A stretch of DNA of 64,000 nucleotides from Dyadobacter sp. LHD-138 (GTDB taxonomy: Bacteria > Bacteroidota > Bacteroidia > Cytophagales > Spirosomataceae). This document shows, piece after piece, positions 27,105-37,257 of this stretch. Below the pieces are notes generated by a model. That model was not told where the DNA came from and did not search any database. It was given only the letters and a program-made list of their open reading frames with translations. The position numbers and the translations under genes were made by a program. The stretch spans positions 124,001-188,000 of the forward strand of contig NZ_JAVFVU010000015.1 of the NCBI RefSeq assembly GCF_030929615.1. The letters are read 5' to 3'. Position 1 is the stretch's first letter. Each line of letters starts with the position of its first letter.

Positions 27105-27800
27105 AAGAATTGCAAACTGATTACATGTAATATCATTGAAGTAACTATCGGGAAACTAATGGATAAAACTATCAAAAATTGTACTAATTCAATGACTTTC
27201 ACAAAATTTTAATACAAATACAACATTTGGTTACTTACGCCTGGCCCTTTTGTCTTACTGCAAGAAGCCAAAATGAAGCTTACTGTCAGGCATTAAAGAA
27301 AATATCTCATAACAATTCTTTTGTTTGAAAGTAGCGGAGTGATTTTTAGTAGTAAGTAGTGAAAAATTAATTCATATTATTGATTTTCATTATAAGCTAT
27401 TGATCATCAGGTTACTGATCTAATCGCACATAGCTAATTACCAACAGGTACTTATCACTACGTCTGCGCTTTCATCATACAGATACACAAGCTTATTCTT
27501 CATTTTGCAACCCCCACAGCGATTCATTAAAATGGTGCATTTAAAGCCGTTAATAATCCCTTAGGTTTATTTAACTTGCACATTGGAGACATGCACGGCA
27601 CCAATGCCACAGGTTCCCCAGGATAAAACTTAAAAATCGAAGCATACATCAACCCGTTAAAATCTGACAAAATCAACTGAACCACCAGGAAAATGATCTG
27701 TGCAGTAATAGACGGGGCACTCTGCTCAACCTGATTCTTTCTGACCAGCCACATGGCTCTGAAACCAACCCCCTCCACCGGAAATGAAAAAAAAATATTG
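27105..27800. other. 700-nt gene-free divergent region
   Basis: Between the minus-strand lipoprotein gene and the plus-strand GH127 gene. AT-rich, with no exact TAnnTTTG box in either direction that I could find and no hairpin with a T-run. A 94-codon minus-strand frame (27527-27811) overlaps the GH127 start and looks random. Possibly decayed coding sequence. Confidence 0.4.
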
Positions 27801-29702
27801 ATGTGCAGCATAAGTACTACAAAATACAGTTTTTTGATCGGCGTACTGATCGTTCAGAGTCTTGCTTTAAAGGGGCAGAGCAAAGTCGAGCAGGCCGTTC
27901 TAACAAAGGTCACAGATGTTTTTACCGCTGCCAAAGCTTCGGAAGTAAAAGTGGGTGGAGAAATTGGGCGACGTATCCACATCACCGAACACGCCAATCT
28001 GGAAAGCCTGCACCTCGACAAATATTTCATTGCACCATTTCGGGACAAGAAGCGGAGTGAAGGTTTCATCGGTACGGGTATGCTGATCGACGCTGTGGCA
28101 AAAATGGCCGCACACGCGCAGGATAGCGGAACGATCCGAATAAAAAACTTTCTGGTGGACAAAGTCATTGCGACCCAGGAGCCTGACGGCTACATCGGAA
28201 TGTTCACCAAAGCCGAACGTATGTGGACATTATGGGATGTGCATGAAATGAGCTACCTGGCTTTTGGTTTGCTTAAAGATTACCAACTCTTTCAAAGAAA
28301 AAAATCGCTGGATGCCGCGACCAGAACCTTGGATTATATTATGGCCAACTGGTCGTCCATGCCCTATCATTGGGAAAAAAATACGGGAGTGAATCTGTTT
28401 GAAGCTGCAACCGGCCTGGACCGGGCAATGCTGACTGCATATCGCCTCACCGGAAAGCGGGCGTATCTTGATTTTTGTATTAAACAAAAGAAAACGAGAG
28501 ACTGGGATCTTGAAATTGAGATTGGTCGGAGACAAGGGTTGAATGGACATGTCTATGGTTTTTTAGGCATGTGCCTCGCGCAGCTTGAACTATACCGATT
28601 ATCTGGCGAACCAAGGTTGCTCAATCAGACAAACAAAGCAATCGATTTTTTAACCGAAAAAGATGGAGCCGTCATTTCCGGTGCCGCCGGGCAGTGGGAA
28701 GCATGGACGGACGACCAGGATGGCGAAAATGCGCTTGGCGAAACCTGCGCATCGGCGTATCAGATCAGGGTTTACGAAAACCTTTTTCGGCTTTCGGGTG
28801 ATTCAAGGTACGGGGACCTGATTGAGCGAACCCTTTACAACACCCTTTTCGCAGCACAATCACCACATGGGGAACAAATTCGCTACTATACGCCTATGGT
28901 GGGACCGCGGCGGTATTTTCACGAGGAAGGCTATTGCTGTCCGAACAATTACAGGCGCATTATTTCAGAGCTACCGCAAATGATTTATTACAGCAGTGTG
29001 GTACGGGGCTCCGAAGGCATAGGTGTCAATCTGTACACGGCGTCATCAGCAAAGCTGGAATTGCCAAAAGCGGGTGTTGTACATATTGAACAATTGACCG
29101 AATACCCAAATCAGGGACGCATATTGGTCAAGGTTAATCCTGAAAAACCAGCCACCTTTCGTTTGGATTTACGCATTCCGGCCTGGGCAAAAACGGCGAC
29201 CATCACTGTAAACGGCACCCCTTGGAATGAAACGACGAAGTCTGGATCATTCGCAAGGATCAGTCGTAAGTGGTCAAAAGGCGATGAAGTGATTTTGGAA
29301 ATGCCCATGGAACCTCGTCTGGTGAAAGGACGTCAGCGGCAGGCTGGTCGTGTGGCAGTGATGCGGGGGCCGGTTCTGTTCTGTCTGAATCCGGAGCGAA
29401 ATCCGGGCGTTGACAATATCAATAAAGAGGTTGACCCGCACAATAAACTGAATGGTTTTGATCTTGGCCGTATCGTTCTGGACCCGCTCACGATCAGCGG
29501 CCCGATCGCAGATCGTTCGATCCGACCGGATGGAATTTCTCTAAAGATAAAGGGTTGGCGGGAAGGATGGACCCTGGGGAACGGTCCACACGAACTGGAT
29601 CTGCTGCTGACAGAATTTACTGATCCCGGTGGAAAAGCAACATATTTCCGGCTGGCCAATCTGGGTGAAGCTGTTGATGACGAACTTTTTGGGAGACGAT
29701 AA
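27801..29702 (+). CDS. Glycoside hydrolase family 127 (beta-L-arabinofuranosidase-like)
   Basis: Exported hydrolase of the GH127 (former DUF1680) type, expected to release beta-L-arabinofuranose or related sugars from plant glycans. From ATG 27801 it has 633 residues with a signal peptide (ending LALKGQS); an in-frame ATG at 27753 would bury the signal. GH127 landmarks: an (alpha/alpha)6 barrel and the metal/nucleophile constellation seen in characterised members, here E314-T-C316 (GETCASAYQIRVYENLFRLSGD) and the Cys pair C379-C380 in GYCCPNNYRR, followed by a C-terminal beta-sandwich (DLRIPAWAKTATITVNG, about 460-540; VAVMRGPVLFCL). The Cys in ETC and the CC pair correspond to the Zn-bound nucleophile site. 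Converges with the esterase gene on the other strand. Confidence 0.92.
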   Translation: MCSISTTKYSFLIGVLIVQSLALKGQSKVEQAVLTKVTDVFTAAKASEVKVGGEIGRRIHITEHANLESLHLDKYFIAPFRDKKRSEGFIGTGMLIDAVAKMAAHAQDSGTIRIKNFLVDKVIATQEPDGYIGMFTKAERMWTLWDVHEMSYLAFGLLKDYQLFQRKKSLDAATRTLDYIMANWSSMPYHWEKNTGVNLFEAATGLDRAMLTAYRLTGKRAYLDFCIKQKKTRDWDLEIEIGRRQGLNGHVYGFLGMCLAQLELYRLSGEPRLLNQTNKAIDFLTEKDGAVISGAAGQWEAWTDDQDGENALGETCASAYQIRVYENLFRLSGDSRYGDLIERTLYNTLFAAQSPHGEQIRYYTPMVGPRRYFHEEGYCCPNNYRRIISELPQMIYYSSVVRGSEGIGVNLYTASSAKLELPKAGVVHIEQLTEYPNQGRILVKVNPEKPATFRLDLRIPAWAKTATITVNGTPWNETTKSGSFARISRKWSKGDEVILEMPMEPRLVKGRQRQAGRVAVMRGPVLFCLNPERNPGVDNINKEVDPHNKLNGFDLGRIVLDPLTISGPIADRSIRPDGISLKIKGWREGWTLGNGPHELDLLLTEFTDPGGKATYFRLANLGEAVDDELFGRR

Positions 29703-29869
29703 TATACAATGTGCGTAAAAGGAGCATCAGTACAGCGCTCGAACCAGGGCACAAAAAGCTTATATCCGATAACATAGTAGACCGAAAAGTGGGAAAACAA
29801 GCAATAACGTTAGCCATATAGAAATTCCCACATGACTGACTTTACTGACTAAGCCGTTGCAAATCCTGT

Positions 29870-32020
29870 TTATTTAATCCACGATATTATAGAAGGTGCC
29901 CAGGCATCACTTTTCAAATCTCGCCTAATTTCGAAATTTGAAGCATCTGTTTGTTTGAGGGCCTGAGCATAAATGGAATTGGCACGATTCTGATCAATCT
30001 CTTTTTCCGTAGCCGTTATGGGGTTTATTAGTAACAAACCTTGCGAAGAAAGCATATCAACCAGGTCTGGAAGATCATAGACTGGCATTGCACCGGCAAC
30101 TGCCGATAGTGCAAATTTTGTTTTGTAAAGTTTCTCTTCTGTAATGGATTGATAAGAAATCAGCGGGTTGATCAGCACCAGTTTGTGGAATGGATTTTCA
30201 ATGGCGGCGGCATGTAGCAGGTCCGATGTTAAGGTCCCCGATGCCACTGCGCTCAACGTTTTAGCGGCACCGGCACTTTTAACAAAATCTGCAAGAATAG
30301 AAATTTCCTCGGCCCGAACGGCTACCAGATTCTTGTGGGTAAGTATGCCGGTAAACCAAAGATTCAACGGGATGTCATCGATAACCGAATCCCCGCTTTT
30401 CATAAATCCGCTGGCAAGCTCGCCCGTGCCGCTTACATCGGGCAGTACCACCTCAAACCCTTGACCAACGAGCCGCTCAGCAATCTGTCCTTTCTGAGCA
30501 GCCATCGATTTGCCACCCTCATTTAGAAAAAGAATTGTTTTCCCGGAGGAAGTTTTCGGCTTTAACCATAAAACCGGGATGTAGTAGTCTCCGTTTCCCT
30601 TTACAAGATATTTTTCAATCGCATAATACGGCTTCTGTATCCTTCCCGAAAAAACAACATCTTTTTTTCCTGTCGGCTTCACATATCCCGAAATCCCAAT
30701 CATTTTCCCCCTCAGGCTCTTTTGATAATCGGGAGTGGCTTTTCTATCCCGCGCTCTTTTTTCAACAATCGCCAGCGCGTATTTTTTATTTAGTGAAAAC
30801 ATACTTTCACCTTTCAGAAATGGGATAACCAGCCCCTCAGGTGTTGCATGAAGTTCCTTATCAGTCAAAATCTCTACTTTCTCGTCAGTCGGTATGCCTG
30901 GATTGCTCAGATATTTCTGAAAAAAGGCATAGGAGGCCTCTCTGTTTTTAAGTGTGGATACATGTCCTGCATCATCTTCTGTCATTTGCAACTGCTCTGC
31001 TTTTCCAAAGGCCTGATATACCCTTTTAGATTCATGATAAGTATCCCTGGCCCCCTGGATGCTAAAAATATCCAGGGTTGTACTTACGATAAGCGCAGGT
31101 TTTGGCGCACGTACTTCCAGGAAATCCGCCATATCAATGCCGCTTTCCAGCCCGTACATGAGGTTTTGCTCGGCATCCTGTGGTCCATTGGACCGGATTA
31201 ACTTGTCAAAAGTAGTGATGTAACATTCAGGAGCTGCTGCCAGAATACGGTCATCCATTGCTGCGATGTACGCACTTTGCGTGCCCCCACCCGACCGCCC
31301 TGCGATCCCTATCCGCGCAGGGTCCACTTCTTTTCGGGTAAGCAGATAATCTACGGTGCGTATTCCGTCCCAGATAAAGTAATTGGCGGGCGGCAGTCCG
31401 GAAACAAAAGACTGTACGCCGGCGTAAGAATGTTCGGGCACCGCGCCTTTTTTTAGTTCGTCCGGCAGGTACTGAATACGCTCCCCCTGTCCTATCGGAT
31501 CAAACGCAAGCACAATAAATCCTTTTTTAACATAATTCAGGATGATATGCTGATACGCTTCATTCCGGAAGCCATTCTCGCTATGTCCGCTGCAATAGAT
31601 GATCGCCGGAGCCTTTTCCTGTCTTTTCTCAGGAATAAACAGGGCGGCCGTCACGTGGTACCCCGGACGGGATTCGTAATAAAGCTTTTCCACCGTATAA
31701 TCTTCCTTTTTCAATGTCCCCGTCACAAACGGGTTCAGCGGTGTTTTTTCGGGGAAAGACCCGACTGCCCTGGTTAGTTTTGCCCGGACCTCAGCTTGTC
31801 TTTTTTGCCAATCTGCTTTTGTTTTCAGTTTCGCAATGGCCACTTCCCGTTTTTTCAACTGCTCAAATGCCCGGTGACTTAGTTCGTTATAGAAAGTTTG
31901 ACTCACTGTACCCTGATGGAACTTCCAGTAGTTATAAACCGAAAGCTCATCCTGAGCAAACAAAATATTTGACAAACCTAAAAGACAACAGGTCAAGAGC
32001 ATCAATGCATTGTATTTCAT
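29870..32020 (-). CDS. Acetyl-xylan-esterase-like tandem alpha/beta hydrolase
   Basis: Exported esterase of 716 residues (signal peptide 1-22, ending ILFAQ). The N-terminal alpha/beta hydrolase domain (about 90-370) has the family layout: PAIIYCSGHSENGF oxyanion region, VLAFDPIGQGER, and nucleophile S243 in AGRSGGGTQSAYIAA; the His is likely in DAGHVST. A second hydrolase-like domain (about 480-690: TILFLNEGGKSM, VVLPDVSGTGELASG) seems to lack its own nucleophile elbow, with AVASGTLTS in place of G-x-S-x-G. Likely acts on acetyl or methyl esters of plant polysaccharides. It stands 25 nt downstream of a susD remnant, so it was probably the first enzyme gene of a lost SusCD locus. Confidence 0.85.
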   Translation of the reverse strand: MKYNALMLLTCCLLGLSNILFAQDELSVYNYWKFHQGTVSQTFYNELSHRAFEQLKKREVAIAKLKTKADWQKRQAEVRAKLTRAVGSFPEKTPLNPFVTGTLKKEDYTVEKLYYESRPGYHVTAALFIPEKRQEKAPAIIYCSGHSENGFRNEAYQHIILNYVKKGFIVLAFDPIGQGERIQYLPDELKKGAVPEHSYAGVQSFVSGLPPANYFIWDGIRTVDYLLTRKEVDPARIGIAGRSGGGTQSAYIAAMDDRILAAAPECYITTFDKLIRSNGPQDAEQNLMYGLESGIDMADFLEVRAPKPALIVSTTLDIFSIQGARDTYHESKRVYQAFGKAEQLQMTEDDAGHVSTLKNREASYAFFQKYLSNPGIPTDEKVEILTDKELHATPEGLVIPFLKGESMFSLNKKYALAIVEKRARDRKATPDYQKSLRGKMIGISGYVKPTGKKDVVFSGRIQKPYYAIEKYLVKGNGDYYIPVLWLKPKTSSGKTILFLNEGGKSMAAQKGQIAERLVGQGFEVVLPDVSGTGELASGFMKSGDSVIDDIPLNLWFTGILTHKNLVAVRAEEISILADFVKSAGAAKTLSAVASGTLTSDLLHAAAIENPFHKLVLINPLISYQSITEEKLYKTKFALSAVAGAMPVYDLPDLVDMLSSQGLLLINPITATEKEIDQNRANSIYAQALKQTDASNFEIRRDLKSDAWAPSIISWIK

Positions 32021-32045
32021 GCTTTATTTCAATTTAGTAGGACAC

Positions 32046-32276
32046 TTAATAGTCAGGGTTTTGCTCAAATTTTACGTTATACCTGGTCTCGGATTGTGGA
32101 ATAGGAACCAGATAGTTACGTTCATTAAAAGACCGGGGCTGAAAAACTTCTACTTTGTAAGTTTTCCAACCCGTTGCTGCATTTCGGGTTATCACCATCT
32201 TTTTCGCATCTTCACCATCCGACTCCACGGCAATTAAAAGCTCAGTATCAGCAAGTAAACTGCACGATACGATGGT
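32046..32276 (-). pseudogene. 3' remnant of a susD gene
   Basis: The open minus-strand frame from 32276 (bounded upstream by TGA at 32277-32279) to the stop at 32046 encodes about 76 residues ending in NYLVPIPQSETRYNVKFEQNPDY-type sequence, the characteristic SusD/RagB C-terminus; the preceding piece WKTYKVEVFQPRSFNE also fits. There is no start, signal peptide or N-terminal domain and no susC beside it. It is a stump left by a deletion; only the last tenth or so of a normal 500-residue SusD remains. Confidence 0.8.
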
Positions 32277-32380
32277 TCAGGGCACAATCCTGGAAACATA
32301 AATGGATATGGCATAAGTTAGCTATACACGCTAATTTACACCATATCCACCTTTTAAAACTTTGTTCTTGTATTAGCTTT

Positions 32381-35300
32381 TCACTTTCCCATAACCAGTC
32401 GCACCTGCGCACCGTTGGTTTCATCCTCCTTCAACTGCACGGTCAAGGCATCATTTTTGAATACTCCCCGATCCACCGCCAGTGTAAAAGTCTGAACACC
32501 CTGTGGAACATCAACGGCCATACCGCTGTCTGTTAGCTTAACCGGTTTCCCCGCTGCCCAAGCCGTTATTCCGGCCGTCGCGTTGAAAGCCAGATTTACC
32601 GTACCTTTAGTCATCACTTCTATTTCGAAGCGCACTATGCTGACACGTTTGCTCCCATTTTCTAGTTCGGGGAGTTCGTCTAACGGCAACGCTCCGGAAA
32701 CTTTGCTGTAAACAGGCTGCGCCGTAATTCCTTTTCCCTTAGCAGGAAATGATCCGTTGGCTAACATTTTAGCAGCCGTTTGATTATCTCCGGTTAACGA
32801 TTCCCAACGTCGCACAAAACGTGTATTGGCAACACGGAATTTACCTGATTCTCCAATTTTAGAAAGGAAACCAATGAGATCAATAAATTCCTGTTTACCC
32901 AAACCAGCCGTCAATCCGGGTGGCATCAATGACCCGGGTACTTTTTCCATCAACTTTACCTGGCTTTTGGGTATTGATACTTCTTTACCCGTCACATCTC
33001 TGATAACAATTTCCGAGGCGCTTTCACTGGCCAGATATCCCATGGTTTCAGAACCGTCTTTTTTTACAACCCTTTTTAGGTCATAACCTTCCTTAATAGA
33101 CAAATTGGGATACAAAACGGAACGAATAATTGTTTCTACGGGAGAACTCGTTCCTAAGCTGCTCAAATCCGGACCGATACGGCCTCCAGCACCGCCGATG
33201 GCATGACAAGTCGTGCAGTTCGTGCTGGCTTTGCGGAAAATAACCTCACCTTTTACAGGATCAGCCTTGTCAGTTACCACTTTGGCCAGATTGGCAATGT
33301 CCTTATCACTAAGATCCTGAGGCATATTTTCTACCGGTAATGTTCCGCCAGAAGCTTCCAGTGCTTTGTTCAGCGCGGTAATCTCGTCAATTCGCTGACG
33401 TGTCCAGCCCGCCCGGCTCCGAACGAGCTGCCTTCCGACCTTAGCTATTGCCTCGGGAATTTTTTTGGAAGCAATCGCATCCGCCAGGGCAGCCGCTGCG
33501 GGATTACTCGGAATGAACGCCATAAAAAGGTCCGTCATATCGGTGTCAGCTGGCAATGTCCGCATGAGCTCAGCAGCAATTTTTGCACTTTCAACAGGAT
33601 TTAAAGTCGCCAGCTGTGCGGTTGATATGATACGCACTTCCGGTGTATTTTTCGCACCTGCCATGGAGATCATCAATTTCATGGCTTTGTCTTTGTCTAT
33701 CGAAGCCAAGGCTCCCAGTGCTGCTTTTTTAGTATTGGGTGTTCCGGTTTGAATCAGCTCCGTAAGACGGCCACCGAGTTGTTCCAACTTCCATAACCCT
33801 GTCAGGCGAATGGCACTTAAATTCACCGCCTCGTCTTCATTACCTATAAAATCGGCAATTCGTCCTGTATTTTGATCAGGCAATATTTTTCGCTGACTGG
33901 CTGCACTTTCCAGAGCCGCCAGTTGTGCCGCCACGTTTTTGCCTTTACGAAGCGTCATACCGAGCAATACATTCAGATCCTTCGGTTGACCGAATTTGGC
34001 CATGGCGGCAAGAACATCGTTCTGATATTCTTCCGGCACCTGCCCCTTGTCATATAAACGGATCAACTGCGCAACCGCCGCCGGCGAATTCACTGACTTC
34101 AAGGCATAAACCGTTTTCTTTGCGTCACCCAGGAAATCCGGTTCCGTTTTCACTTTTGCCATCCATACGGGTTCCAGCTCCCGTACAGTCTGCCAAAGGG
34201 CAAAATCCAGAAATTCATCCATTTGTGAATCCAGTACAGAAACGGCAGCACGCGCAGCTTCGGGTGTTTTTGTTTTACGAAGAGCAATAACGGCCTCCAG
34301 ACGTACCTGCGGATGTTTGTCAGTTACTGCCCTGGCAAGAATAGCCGGTACATTGGCAATTCTTGTATGCCAAAATTCGAGCGCACGCAAGCCGGCCGCG
34401 CGTGCTTTGTGACTTTCAGCATTGATCAGACTGAGCAAAAGAGGCTCATTGACGATATCAAGCGCCTGATACACCCAAAGTGCTTCCAAAAGATTGTGTT
34501 CGTAATTCTTATCTTTTTTACTCAAAGCATTCACCCAGGTTTGCAAACCCGGTATTACTTCTTTTGCACCACGTTCTTTCAATACCTGCCTTGCGCTGGC
34601 ACGAGCCAGATCCTCCGGTAATTTAAGTGCCTCCAAAAGCTCATAAACAGGTGCCTTATTTAATTTAGGTTTTTTCACCAACGGGCGATTTTTAGCGGTA
34701 ATCTTCCAGATACGGCCACGCTCCTGGTCACGTCGCGGATCAAAGAAATCAACTTCTCCGTGCTGGATAATCGGATTATACCAATCGGCGACGTAAATAG
34801 CGCCATCCGGGCCTACGTTAATATCTACAGGGCGAAACGCAACATCATCCGTCCACATCAGATCTTCCATTTGCTTTGAAGCATAACCACTTCCTTGTTC
34901 TTCCAACTTAAAACTATTGATTCTATTTGCCCTGAAGTCATTGGTTATCAACCTCCCCTGCCATGCGTCAGGTAAATGCCTACCCGAGACAACATCGAGC
35001 CCGCTGTGTTTTGGCTGTCCGGGATTCAACCCACGAATAATTCTCTCGGCATTTTGCGCAGTTAAAAAAGTCGCTCCCGGAAACGCATAGTTAATACCTT
35101 CACCACCGGCTCCATCCGTAAGAAACGATTGTCCCCATGAATCGAACTGAAGTCCCCATGGATTGACAAGCCCCCGGGCGTAGATATCCATTTCCAGTGT
35201 TTTTGGATTTAGCTGCCATACACCACCGGCTTCAAGACGTTTGATACCGAAAGGCGTTTCCACATGGCTGAAAATATAAATCGACTGGTTAAAATACATT

Positions 35301-35830
35301 TTACCTTCCGGCCCCCACCTAAAGGTATGGATCAGATGATGTGCATCTCCGGTTCCGAACCCATTCAAAATCCTGCGTTTTTTATCCGCTTTTCCATCGC
35401 CATCCGTATCAGCAAAATGAAGGATTTCTGTTGAATTAGCCACATATACACCTCCATCACCAGGAAGTATACCCGTTGGGGTTGTCAGCCCTTCTGCAAA
35501 AACAGTCGTCTTGTCTGCTTTTCCATCGTCATCAGTATCTTCAATGACAAAAATTTTGTCGTTGGCTACCTCTCCTGTTTTCAGGTGCGGATACGCCGTA
35601 CTGCTTACCACCCACAAACGGCCATCCGCATCCCAGTTCATCTGAATTGGTTTGGCTACCAAAGGTTCCGCCGCCCAGAGCGAAACTTCAAAACCATCTG
35701 CGACCTTAAAAGACGCGAGTTCTTTCTTCGGATCCGGATCTTCGTATACATCAATTTGGTTTACGGAAGAGCTCATAACCAGGATCATTGGAAGAATCAT
35801 GACCCCGTATAATCGTTTTATTGCTTTCAT
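32381..35830 (-). CDS. PVC-type membrane-bound dehydrogenase - HEAT repeats - cytochrome c (locus C)
   Basis: Exported haem protein of 1149 residues with the architecture known from Pirellula/Verrucomicrobium proteins. After a signal (1-22) comes the dehydrogenase propeller (about 40-390: FKVADGFEVSLWAAEPLVAKPIQMNWDADGRLWVV, DDDGKADKTTVFAEGL, WGPEGKMYFNQSIYIFSHVE, VNPWGLQFDSWGQSFLTDG, PDGAIYVADWYNPIIQHGEVDFFDPRRDQERGRIW region), long HEAT repeats (about 400-830), the PVC haem-binding domain (about 855-990) with C872-TT-C875-H876, IGPDLSSLG and a candidate Met ligand in GSLMPPGL, and a C-terminal beta-sandwich (1000-1149). Electrons from the propeller could pass to the covalent haem (inference). 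Substrate unknown. Last gene of locus C; the SGNH gene lies 113 nt upstream. Confidence 0.9.
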   Translation of the reverse strand: MKAIKRLYGVMILPMILVMSSSVNQIDVYEDPDPKKELASFKVADGFEVSLWAAEPLVAKPIQMNWDADGRLWVVSSTAYPHLKTGEVANDKIFVIEDTDDDGKADKTTVFAEGLTTPTGILPGDGGVYVANSTEILHFADTDGDGKADKKRRILNGFGTGDAHHLIHTFRWGPEGKMYFNQSIYIFSHVETPFGIKRLEAGGVWQLNPKTLEMDIYARGLVNPWGLQFDSWGQSFLTDGAGGEGINYAFPGATFLTAQNAERIIRGLNPGQPKHSGLDVVSGRHLPDAWQGRLITNDFRANRINSFKLEEQGSGYASKQMEDLMWTDDVAFRPVDINVGPDGAIYVADWYNPIIQHGEVDFFDPRRDQERGRIWKITAKNRPLVKKPKLNKAPVYELLEALKLPEDLARASARQVLKERGAKEVIPGLQTWVNALSKKDKNYEHNLLEALWVYQALDIVNEPLLLSLINAESHKARAAGLRALEFWHTRIANVPAILARAVTDKHPQVRLEAVIALRKTKTPEAARAAVSVLDSQMDEFLDFALWQTVRELEPVWMAKVKTEPDFLGDAKKTVYALKSVNSPAAVAQLIRLYDKGQVPEEYQNDVLAAMAKFGQPKDLNVLLGMTLRKGKNVAAQLAALESAASQRKILPDQNTGRIADFIGNEDEAVNLSAIRLTGLWKLEQLGGRLTELIQTGTPNTKKAALGALASIDKDKAMKLMISMAGAKNTPEVRIISTAQLATLNPVESAKIAAELMRTLPADTDMTDLFMAFIPSNPAAAALADAIASKKIPEAIAKVGRQLVRSRAGWTRQRIDEITALNKALEASGGTLPVENMPQDLSDKDIANLAKVVTDKADPVKGEVIFRKASTNCTTCHAIGGAGGRIGPDLSSLGTSSPVETIIRSVLYPNLSIKEGYDLKRVVKKDGSETMGYLASESASEIVIRDVTGKEVSIPKSQVKLMEKVPGSLMPPGLTAGLGKQEFIDLIGFLSKIGESGKFRVANTRFVRRWESLTGDNQTAAKMLANGSFPAKGKGITAQPVYSKVSGALPLDELPELENGSKRVSIVRFEIEVMTKGTVNLAFNATAGITAWAAGKPVKLTDSGMAVDVPQGVQTFTLAVDRGVFKNDALTVQLKEDETNGAQVRLVMGK

Positions 35831-35943
35831 ATGTCTGGCTGTTGGCTATCTGCTGCGCGACGGGCCGTTGCTGGCTTTTAGCTTTGTTATACTGGTATTT
35901 CTTATTTAGTAATAATTTCCGCGGATAATATTTTGGCTAAAAA

Positions 35944-37197
35944 CTAATTGCCAGCAACTTTTTGCCGCAGGGAAGAAAGCTTATAGACTGTCTTTTTCGG
36001 CATCCTTTTTATTGCTATTTGTCCTTCAAGCCATTTGATCAGAATATTCTGATCTTCGAGATCTTTGACGTGTTTGCCTTGTTCATAGGCACGGAAGCCA
36101 ATGATGTACGTTTCGTTAATGGGACGATATTGAAAAAAATGCAGTTCATTCTTTTTTAAGATCATATCACGAATTTCAGCCGCCTGTATAAAAGACGGCC
36201 CCCGCTTGATTTCCACGCCCTGTTCCCAGCGCTGAGAAGAAGCTGTAAAAACCTGATTGTCATCTATATCAAGGCTATAAACGCCCTTTTTCAAGCCTGT
36301 TATCTTGAGTACGGTCGGATTGACGGCCATACTGGAAGCTGCCCCCGGCATAGAAAACGGTAGAAATTTTTCCTCAATTGTAAATTTAAAGTCCGTCATA
36401 TCCTTACCCGGATCTGTTATTTTTGCAGGCGAAGAAGTTACTGGCCCGTGCTTCGAAACAGTAATGGATATAGTTTCCTTTTCTCTTTTCAAGCGCAACC
36501 CTTTTTCTAAAACACTGGCAAGATAAAAGTAGCCCGTCTCGTTCAGGTGAACACCGTTTTCGATGATGGTTTCCTTTTTGCTCATCTCCTGAATTGGCTG
36601 GTAAATATCAATAAATTGTTTGCTGCGGGCGGATGCAACCTGAGCAATGGCGGTAGAATATAATGCAAGATCCTCGTTTCGTTTTGATACATTAACAGCG
36701 GTATCGCTTGAAACAACGGGAATCGTCGACAACAAAATCGTCTTTGCTCCGAGCGAATCAATTTTATTAAGCAGGTTATTCAGCCCTTCTTTAAAATGTG
36801 ATAAACCAGCCTGCCCTTCCTGCGCTTCCACACCACCATACGCAAGAAAGACAATCGTCGGTGCTGCTTTGGTAATATCCTGCATCAGGTGCTGGTAAGC
36901 TGTGGGCGGATTTGTAAAAGTGCTTCTCCCGTCTCCCCAGACATTGTCACCGGACCAGCCCAGATTACGAAAAGTTACGTCACGATCCGGAAAACGGGTA
37001 GTCAGGAGAAGTTCCAACCAGCCATACTGAAAGTCATTTTCAAAAAGTGAATTACCCAGAAAAACGACACGATCACCATTTTTTAAATCAAAACGACCAG
37101 AGGCGCCTACCGGTACGTTCTGAGCCTGAATAGGTTTGTAAAGAATTGTGATGAACATTAATAAAACAGGACCAAGTGTGCCCAATACCTTTCTCAT
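35944..37197 (-). CDS. SGNH/GDSL-type hydrolase (locus C)
   Basis: Exported esterase-like protein of 417 residues (signal 1-25, ending PIQAQ). SGNH blocks: block I VVFLGNSLFEND with Ser50 (GNS instead of GDS), block II RNLGWSGDNVWGD (Gly), block III VFLAYGGVEAQ (Asn replaced by Gly-Val-Glu context, so the N of block III is uncertain), block V ENGVHLNETGY with His217. The residue three before His217 is Asn214 rather than the usual Asp, so activity should not be assumed. The C-terminal 170 residues form a separate beta-rich part. SGNH proteins often accompany PVC-type dehydrogenases in Planctomycetes and Bacteroidota, as here. Confidence 0.85.
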   Translation of the reverse strand: MRKVLGTLGPVLLMFITILYKPIQAQNVPVGASGRFDLKNGDRVVFLGNSLFENDFQYGWLELLLTTRFPDRDVTFRNLGWSGDNVWGDGRSTFTNPPTAYQHLMQDITKAAPTIVFLAYGGVEAQEGQAGLSHFKEGLNNLLNKIDSLGAKTILLSTIPVVSSDTAVNVSKRNEDLALYSTAIAQVASARSKQFIDIYQPIQEMSKKETIIENGVHLNETGYFYLASVLEKGLRLKREKETISITVSKHGPVTSSPAKITDPGKDMTDFKFTIEEKFLPFSMPGAASSMAVNPTVLKITGLKKGVYSLDIDDNQVFTASSQRWEQGVEIKRGPSFIQAAEIRDMILKKNELHFFQYRPINETYIIGFRAYEQGKHVKDLEDQNILIKWLEGQIAIKRMPKKTVYKLSSLRQKVAGN

Positions 37198-37257
37198 GTA
37201 CTTTAAGTTTAGGTAATTTATTCCCTGATGTTATACAGAAGTTTATCTTAGGATAAG

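Noticed and set aside
27527-27811. 94-codon minus-strand frame overlapping the GH127 start
   Set aside because: Composition looks random and it reads antisense into the GH127 signal peptide; no family resemblance.
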